Both the position numbers and the translations under genes were made by a program. The notes beneath the pieces were generated by a model. It did not search any database and was not told where the DNA came from. It was given only the letters and a program-made list of their open reading frames with translations. From assembly GCA_910583965.1 (NCBI GenBank), contig CAJUAE010000057.1:9803-20543 (forward strand): a stretch of DNA of 10,741 nucleotides. Direction: 5' to 3'. This document shows positions 6,134 to 10,741 of this stretch, one piece after another. Numbering within the stretch: position 1 is the first letter of the stretch; the number at the start of each line of letters is the position of its first letter. The DNA comes from an uncultured Lachnospiraceae bacterium. Lineage in GTDB: Bacteria > Bacillota > Clostridia > Lachnospirales > Lachnospiraceae.

Positions 6134-7633
6134 ATGGTACATAAAATAGAATGGAAAGATAGAAAAAATGTAATATCTTGCTATTTGTCAAAGGATGCTA
6201 CACCAGATAAAAGTGCAGTGGCAGAATTGCATCAAATGACAGCATTGGAGGAGACCTTGGAAAGATTAACAGCGGTGCCAAGTTATTTTCAAGAAGATGC
6301 ACCGCGGATTGAGAAGATAATCGTGACCCCAGATTTTCATAAAGGAGCTGGGATTCCAATTGGAACTGTGATGATGACAAAGGGTTTTGCGGTTCCGCAG
6401 GCGATGGGAAATGATATTAATTGTGGTATGCGGTTTTATACAACAGATTTGTCAGAAGAAAAAATCCGGCAAAAGCTACCAGAATTGACCAAGAAAATTC
6501 GTCATATTTTTTTTGAGGGCGGTAGACAGATTCCAATGACAGGGAGACAGCGAGAGGCGTTATTTCGATATGGACTTGAAGGATTGTTGGAAACATATCA
6601 GGACAGCGACAAGAGTGGATTATGGCAATATTATCAACCTGAGATTCAGGAGAAATGGTTGAACCGCACCATGTTTCGAGGAAGTCTCAATGCGACAGAG
6701 ACAGAAGGTTTGGAGGATTTTATTGGCGATTATAATCAGTTGACGTATGATGATCAAATTGGGACAATAGGCGGCGGGAATCATTTTTTGGAAGTACAGC
6801 GCGTTGCAGAGATTTATGACGGCCAGACTGCGAATGCATGGAATTTGAAAAAAGGTGCTGTAGTGATAATGCTGCACACAGGCTCTTTGACAATTGGACA
6901 TCACAGTGGTTTGCTAAATCGTAAGATTTGTCAGGAAATTTATCCTGTTAGACTTGCGCAGCCAGAGAATAAGATTTATGCAATACCAGAGAACTGTACG
7001 ATACAGAATGCGTGGAAGCGGTTCTGGTCTGCTTCTAAAAATGCTGCAAATTTTGGTTTTGTCAATCGCTTGTTTCTTGGGTTTATGATTCAGGAGGTTT
7101 TTACACAGGCATTGGGTGCATGTGATATGGAGTTGCTTTATGATGCGCCACATAATTACATCTGGAAACAGCAGATAGACGGTGAGAATTATTATATTCA
7201 TCGAAAAGGAGCATGCTGCGCTGGTGGCTGTGAGGAGATGGAGGGGACGGAATTTGCCTATTATGGGGAGCCTGTGATGATTCCGGGGTCTATGGGCAGT
7301 TCCAGTTACCTACTTCGTGGATTAGGAAATTCTGATGCGCTTTGGAGTGCAAGTCATGGTGCTGGGCGGCAAAAATCCCGTGGAGATGCAATGAAAGGAA
7401 ATGATGTGGCATTTCGCCAGTTTATGGAACGTTTTCATGTGATTACGCCCATTGATCCAAATCGCACAGACTTAAAGGGCAGAGCAGATATCCTGAAAAA
7501 ATGGGAGGAGTCTATTCGAGCAGAAGCACCATATGCCTATAAAGACATTCATGAAGTAATTGCAGTACACACAGCGCATAATATAGCGCAACCGATTGCG
7601 CGCATGGAACCGATATTTACAGTGAAAAGTTAA
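6134..7633 (+). CDS. rtcB: RtcB-family RNA ligase
   Basis: This is a GTP- and Mn2+-dependent RNA ligase of the family that joins 2',3'-cyclic phosphate or 3'-phosphate ends to 5'-OH ends through a GMP-histidine intermediate, in tRNA splicing or RNA repair. The product is 499 residues. All expected active-site residues are visible: D94 and C97 in GNDINCGMR, N216/H217 in GGGNHFLEV, H248 in HTGS, H340 in DAPHN, and the guanylylated histidine H408 in SHGAGR. They correspond to D95, C98, H203, H234, H329 and H404 of the Pyrococcus enzyme. The chain ends in VKS, where the archaeal enzyme has its conserved terminal lysine. The start chosen is ATG 6134, preceded by AAGGAG at 6124-6129. A TTG at 6110 is in frame but would put that site inside the coding sequence. 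No archease gene and no release-factor-like prfH gene lies nearby. It sits 30 bases after the duplicated-domain gene, probably in the same operon. Confidence 0.95.
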   Translation: MVHKIEWKDRKNVISCYLSKDATPDKSAVAELHQMTALEETLERLTAVPSYFQEDAPRIEKIIVTPDFHKGAGIPIGTVMMTKGFAVPQAMGNDINCGMRFYTTDLSEEKIRQKLPELTKKIRHIFFEGGRQIPMTGRQREALFRYGLEGLLETYQDSDKSGLWQYYQPEIQEKWLNRTMFRGSLNATETEGLEDFIGDYNQLTYDDQIGTIGGGNHFLEVQRVAEIYDGQTANAWNLKKGAVVIMLHTGSLTIGHHSGLLNRKICQEIYPVRLAQPENKIYAIPENCTIQNAWKRFWSASKNAANFGFVNRLFLGFMIQEVFTQALGACDMELLYDAPHNYIWKQQIDGENYYIHRKGACCAGGCEEMEGTEFAYYGEPVMIPGSMGSSSYLLRGLGNSDALWSASHGAGRQKSRGDAMKGNDVAFRQFMERFHVITPIDPNRTDLKGRADILKKWEESIRAEAPYAYKDIHEVIAVHTAHNIAQPIARMEPIFTVKS

Positions 7634-7646
7634 AAAATTTTATTAT

Positions 7647-7664
7647 ATGTAAAAACTGTTACAT
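7647..7664. repeat. Short inverted repeat after the RNA ligase gene
   Basis: ATGTAA (7647-7652) and TTACAT (7659-7664) form a six-pair stem around a six-base loop just after the stop codon. It has one G-C pair and is followed by a pyrimidine-rich but not poly-T stretch. It could be a weak terminator or an mRNA end-stabilising hairpin, but is not a convincing intrinsic terminator. Confidence 0.3.
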
Positions 7665-7766
7665 GCTAATCTTTCTTTCAGACGAGAATACTAAAGAATA
7701 AATATTTGATTTTGCGAACGATGTTGATTGGCCAAATTGTCTAAAAAATGTCTTTAAAATAATAAG

Positions 7767-8552
7767 ATGAGAAAAGATAGGAAAAAAATCAAAAACGCAA
7801 TAAAGTATAGTATGTTTGTTTTGCTATCAATATATTTAACAATCTGTTTTTCTATGCGTCTTTCGGTGAGGGAGACTACCATTGCAATAGAAGATTGTAT
7901 GTTATACTATATTGTAAATATAGATGGAATGAAGGGATTGGGACATAGTGTTGTACTGCTTGTAGATGAAGATGGAAGCGGAACAGTAATTAGTTTTAAT
8001 GGTATGCAGCGTACTTTAATAGAATGCCTTCTGGGGAAAAGCGGCGTTGGAAAGATGAGTATTGCAACCATGACAAAAGCGGAGACTGCTTTATTTTTGG
8101 AGACGGGCAACCTAAATTTGGATAAAGACCAACTTGCAGATAATTATGATATAGCACTATATAGACCAATTACAGTAGAAGAATATGATACTGTATTAGA
8201 ACAGACTGCTCCATATCTTGCAGCAGAGGAACAATTTGCAGTTTTATATGAGAACTGGGTGCTGGAGATAGATGTTAGGAAAAAGGAAGGATATCAACAG
8301 GATTTGGAGTGTTTAGGGCAAGATACAAGTCTACCATTATATCAGATTTATACAAATAATTGTGACCATGTAGCTAGAATATTGATTGGATCTGTCGATT
8401 TAGAGATGGAAGCATATTCACAGCGTACAGAACATATAACGCCGAATGGTAATTTGAAAGCCTTTGGCAGGAAGGCGCAAAATTGGGGTGTTATGATGTT
8501 GGGTACACAATCAATACAGGAAAAACTTTTAAATTTTTTGATGATTTTTTAA
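7767..8552 (+). CDS. Membrane-anchored protein resembling permuted papain-fold (NlpC/P60- or LRAT-like) enzymes
   Basis: The product has 261 residues. A basic N-terminus (RKDRKKIKNAIK) precedes one hydrophobic segment at about residues 14-30, which looks like an uncleaved signal anchor or a signal peptide; the rest would then face outside. LTIC in this segment does not fit a lipobox well. The soluble part has GHSVVLLVDEDGSG with H60 and, much later, YTNNCDHVARIL with C199. A His-before-Cys order, with the His in a GH(S/A) strand and the Cys opening a helix after NN, is typical of circularly permuted NlpC/P60-type proteins (LRAT, YaeF and DUF4105-like groups). These act as cysteine hydrolases or acyltransferases on amide or ester bonds. 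Assignment to a specific family is inference and the substrate is unknown. ATG 7767 is the first ATG after an in-frame stop at 7755; no good ribosome binding site or promoter is seen. It is 133 bases from the previous gene, so may be a separate unit. Confidence 0.7.
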   Translation: MRKDRKKIKNAIKYSMFVLLSIYLTICFSMRLSVRETTIAIEDCMLYYIVNIDGMKGLGHSVVLLVDEDGSGTVISFNGMQRTLIECLLGKSGVGKMSIATMTKAETALFLETGNLNLDKDQLADNYDIALYRPITVEEYDTVLEQTAPYLAAEEQFAVLYENWVLEIDVRKKEGYQQDLECLGQDTSLPLYQIYTNNCDHVARILIGSVDLEMEAYSQRTEHITPNGNLKAFGRKAQNWGVMMLGTQSIQEKLLNFLMIF

Positions 8553-8575
8553 TGGAATTTTCTGCAAATTAATGG

Positions 8576-8589
8576 TATTGTTTACAATA
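8576..8589. repeat. Short palindrome upstream of the leucine-rich gene
   Basis: TATTGT (8576-8581) and ACAATA (8584-8589) are perfect arms around TT. The right arm overlaps a possible but poor -35 (TTTACA at 8581-8586, with CAATAT 17 bases on matching only half of the -10 consensus). It may be an operator, but support is thin. Confidence 0.25.
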
Positions 8590-8653
8590 GTAACTGAAAA
8601 CGACAATATCATGGCTGGTAGTTGTATAAAAACTTTTGTTTTGTAGAATTTTT

Positions 8654-8659
8654 AAGGAG
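8654..8659 (+). promoter_or_regulatory. Ribosome binding site that decides the start of the leucine-rich gene
   Basis: AAGGAG lies eight bases before ATG 8668, an ideal distance, and two bases before ATG 8662, which is too close. The shorter product, beginning MDNREYAEE, is preferred. Confidence 0.75.
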
Positions 8660-8667
8660 ACATGCAG

Positions 8668-10206
8668 ATGGACAATCGGGAATATGCAGAAGAACTATAT
8701 ACGGAACTTGCACAGCGAGTAGATGCAGGTGAGGTGGGGGATGCATGGGGAGATGAGTTACTATTAGAATTTTATGATTTGGTGTGTGAACTTTATCCTG
8801 GGTCAAGTGAGGAACCAGAATGGGTATTCATGTTTTTGCAGCTCTATAACTGGCAGTTTCAGTGTTTTCATGAGGGAATAAGGACCTTTTATACGAATTC
8901 ATATGGGGTAGATACAGATAACGGCATTAGAAGGATGTCAGACTGTCTGTATCGGCATGGATATATGGAACTTACAAAATGGTATGACTATGGAATTTTT
9001 GCTTATAACCTTTATTCAGATTTTGACTATCCAGCCGCGTATGAATTGAGAATGAAAGAGATTGACGAGTGGATTTCTGAAAATGTAGATATGATATGGC
9101 AGATTTATGTGGAATTGTTGCTGGGACATAAGGATGAAATACTGAAAGCGGCGGCACGTTGGGAACCTAATTGTGACACAAAGGTAGAAGAACAAAAGGA
9201 TAAGGAAGATTTTCTAGCGCCAGAAGTCCAAAAGAAAGAAGAACTTACTTTTCAGTTTTTTATTAATCTTAGAACAAGTGGCAGTACAACAGATGGAAAC
9301 ATATCATGTCTGAGTGGAGATATTTCATGTCTGACAGCTTTACATATTGATGATAAAATGGTGTCGCAAATGGTTGCGGCAAAAGAGCTAGAACGAATAC
9401 AGACGACAGAAGTGTTTCCAAAAGAAGCATTGCGCTTTTTGGATGAGAAACTATTTTCTGTTAGAGAGGATATTATGTTTCGCATTTATGATTTGCAGAA
9501 TGGAGATTTGCGGCATTTTGCGGAGATAATACATATACGAAAGCTTAGTCTGGACAGCATGGAGGATATTGGACATGTCGAGGTGCTTTCTCGGTTTACA
9601 GATCTGACAGAGTTGTATATGAGATTGCCCAAACGGCGTGATTTTAGCTTTGTGAATAAGCTGTCATCGGGACTTACAAAACTTTCTCTTTGTGTGGACT
9701 TTTCGCAGGATGGTGTTACTTTTGGAAATGTCTCTGATGAAAAGATTAATGGATTGTATACTATGGAATGGCTGTTAAGATTTCCCAAACTTGAAAGTTT
9801 TTATATTGGCGATTGTGCACAACATATAGAGCTTTTGATACGACAGGATTCTGTCAGGGAGCTTATTTTATATGAGATTCCTTGTCCGCCTCTAAAAGTG
9901 CTGCGTATGTTGGATGTACAAAGTGTTATCATACATCAAAAATATGCACAGGGATTAGACCGATTGAGTCATATTGAATCGATTCAGGAGATACAATTGG
10001 TGAGGGTTGCGGATATAAACAATCTCAATTTTTTGGAGACATTACCAGCTTTGCAGAAGCTTACACTGCATAGCTTACCAGAGTTGAGCAGTCTTCCACA
10101 TTTTCCAGAGGAGCAGAAGTTGCAGGAACTTACAATTTATGATTGTGATAAGCTTTTTAATATTTCTGTGGCAAGTGAAAAGATTTTTATAAGGAAATAT
10201 TCATAA
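8668..10206 (+). CDS. Two-part protein: DMP19/DUF4375-like N-terminus and leucine-rich C-terminus
   Basis: The product is 512 residues. Residues about 1-165 are acidic and helical, with a core YNWQFQCFHEGIRTFYTNSYG (about 60-80) followed by a GY.E...WYDYGI stretch. This pattern recalls DMP19/DUF4375-like proteins, which are often found in Firmicute toxin/immunity neighbourhoods. A charged linker (about 171-194, rich in K and E) leads to a C-terminal half (about 290-505) with irregular leucine-rich units such as LRKLSLDSM-like, LTELYMRL, LTKLSLCV, LESFYIGD, VRELILYE, LQKLTLHS and LQELTIYD. Such units usually form a protein-binding solenoid. There is no signal peptide or membrane segment, so it is probably cytoplasmic. 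AAGGAG at 8654-8659 is eight bases from ATG 8668 but only two from ATG 8662, so the second ATG is chosen. The gap to the preceding gene is 115 bases. The biochemical function is unknown, and partner binding is inferred only from the leucine-rich part. Confidence 0.75.
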   Translation: MDNREYAEELYTELAQRVDAGEVGDAWGDELLLEFYDLVCELYPGSSEEPEWVFMFLQLYNWQFQCFHEGIRTFYTNSYGVDTDNGIRRMSDCLYRHGYMELTKWYDYGIFAYNLYSDFDYPAAYELRMKEIDEWISENVDMIWQIYVELLLGHKDEILKAAARWEPNCDTKVEEQKDKEDFLAPEVQKKEELTFQFFINLRTSGSTTDGNISCLSGDISCLTALHIDDKMVSQMVAAKELERIQTTEVFPKEALRFLDEKLFSVREDIMFRIYDLQNGDLRHFAEIIHIRKLSLDSMEDIGHVEVLSRFTDLTELYMRLPKRRDFSFVNKLSSGLTKLSLCVDFSQDGVTFGNVSDEKINGLYTMEWLLRFPKLESFYIGDCAQHIELLIRQDSVRELILYEIPCPPLKVLRMLDVQSVIIHQKYAQGLDRLSHIESIQEIQLVRVADINNLNFLETLPALQKLTLHSLPELSSLPHFPEEQKLQELTIYDCDKLFNISVASEKIFIRKYS

Positions 10207-10226
10207 AGTTAGATTGGAAAAGAGAG

Positions 10227-10257
10227 ATTTGCAATAAGGAAATTTGTAATAAAGGAA
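10227..10257 (+). repeat. Imperfect tandem repeat before the hemerythrin gene
   Basis: A 15-base unit at 10227-10241 (ATTTGCAATAAGGAA) is followed directly by a 16-base near copy at 10242-10257 (ATTTGTAATAAAGGAA). The copies differ by one substitution and one extra A. It could be slippage, or a pair of binding sites in the upstream region. No standard promoter is clear in this 76-base gap. Confidence 0.5.
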
Positions 10258-10282
10258 TGACAAATAGTAGGAGGTTTTTATT

Positions 10283-10678
10283 ATGTACGAATTTAAAGAG
10301 GAGTTTTTGACGGGGATTGACCAGATTGATGTAGAACATAGGCGATTGTTTGAGATTGCGGACGAATTATATAATTTAAAGTGTGAAGAATTTATGCCGG
10401 ATAAATATGATAATATCAGACATATTTTGGAAGAATTGCGAAACTATACACTGACACACTTTGAACATGAGGAAGCTTATATGGAATCGATTCATTATGA
10501 AAGATTACCAGAACAGAAGCGTCAGCATGAAGCTTTGGAGGAGACCATTAATGATTGGGATGTGGATGCAATTGATGAGAATCAAGATGAGACAATTGAG
10601 GAAATCTTGCGTCTTGTGACGAATTGGCTTGTAAATCATATTTTGCATGAGGATAAGTTAATTGGCAAACAGGATTAA
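10283..10678 (+). CDS. Bacteriohemerythrin (non-haem di-iron O2-binding protein)
   Basis: This 131-residue single-domain protein is the usual length of bacteriohemerythrins, which bind O2 reversibly at a di-iron site inside a four-helix bundle. They serve as cytoplasmic O2 carriers, O2 sensors or iron/NO-handling proteins. Visible ligands are H19 in GIDQIDVEHRRLF, H59 and E63 in HFEHE, H82 in QKRQHEAL, and H119 and D124 in HILHED. The position four residues before H82, a histidine in classical members (H-x3-H), is Q78 here, so the iron set may be one ligand short or altered. H62 and H122 are extra nearby histidines. AGGAGG at 10269-10274 lies eight bases before the ATG, a strong start. No signal peptide or sensor domain is fused. 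It is probably transcribed separately or by read-through from the gene 76 bases upstream. An O2-scavenging role in an anaerobe is inference. Confidence 0.93.
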   Translation: MYEFKEEFLTGIDQIDVEHRRLFEIADELYNLKCEEFMPDKYDNIRHILEELRNYTLTHFEHEEAYMESIHYERLPEQKRQHEALEETINDWDVDAIDENQDETIEEILRLVTNWLVNHILHEDKLIGKQD

Positions 10679-10697
10679 CCATTTACCATGATACCAG

Positions 10698-10736
10698 GGT
10701 CAAAAGGTCAAGAAATCCGATGCAAGCTTGCTTGCA
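10698..10736. repeat. Direct repeat plus perfect inverted repeat at the right edge
   Basis: GGTCAA occurs at 10698-10703 and 10706-10711. It is followed by the perfect inverted repeat TGCAAGC (10721-10727) / GCTTGCA (10730-10736) with a two-base spacer. The layout suggests part of a dispersed intergenic element or a hairpin after the hemerythrin gene. The window ends five bases later, so a T tract or the rest of an element cannot be seen. Confidence 0.4.
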
Positions 10737-10741
10737 AGAGG

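Noticed and set aside
7706..7761. TTGATT boxes with TAAAAT as a promoter for the anchored protein gene
   Set aside because: No pair of hexamers has an acceptable 16-18 base spacing.
8622..8649. TTGTAT-16-TAGAAT as a promoter for the leucine-rich gene
   Set aside because: Transcription would start within or after the ribosome binding site at 8654, leaving it unused.
208..10736. Shared ATGCAAG core between the leader hairpin (243-249) and the right-edge repeat (10720-10726) as ends of one mobile element
   Set aside because: Only seven bases are shared, no target-site duplication or transposase is visible, and the right repeat may extend beyond the window.

Overview
The window is AT-rich and carries six complete genes, all on the + strand, plus a possible scrap of a gene tail at the left edge. 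The strong AAGGAG-type ribosome binding sites, A/T-ending codons, consensus sigma-A promoters and the protein families present point to a low-GC Firmicute. The overall flavour is of the Clostridia, probably Lachnospiraceae, but that is inference from style and no marker gene proves it. No tRNA, rRNA, CRISPR array, transposase, integrase or phage structural gene is visible.

Region 1-307 is mostly non-coding. It holds a good promoter (TTGATA-17-TATAAT) surrounded by small inverted and direct repeats, and then a transcribed leader of about 165 nt with a nested hairpin. It serves a 1603-residue protein (308-5119) that fuses a DEDD-type exonuclease-like domain, a RecQ-type superfamily 2 helicase and a UvrD-type superfamily 1 helicase in one chain. 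This is the most striking gene of the window. Region 5120-5404 is non-coding apart from a perfect-consensus promoter (TTGACA-17-TATAAT at 5276-5304).

That promoter serves a two-gene unit. The first gene encodes a 232-residue protein built from two tandem copies of a domain of about 110 residues (function unknown). Thirty bases downstream lies an RtcB-type RNA ligase with all its metal and guanylylation residues. Its start should be the ATG at 6134, not the upstream TTG.

Three further genes follow, each with its own gap. They are a membrane-anchored protein with a His...Cys arrangement like circularly permuted papain-fold (NlpC/P60, LRAT-type) enzymes (7767-8552), a DMP19/DUF4375-like protein with a leucine-rich C-terminal half (8668-10206), and a bacteriohemerythrin (10283-10678) in which one usual iron-ligand histidine is glutamine. 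The right edge has a perfect short inverted repeat next to a short direct repeat, possibly part of a dispersed intergenic element.

Taken together, this looks like an accessory region. It has a large DNA-processing machine, an RNA-repair ligase paired with a duplicated unknown protein, and two proteins of types often seen in toxin/immunity or surface-associated loci. A joint role in nucleic-acid damage or defence is a hypothesis only: the genes do not form one operon, and no toxin or nuclease effector is visible apart from the exonuclease-like domain.
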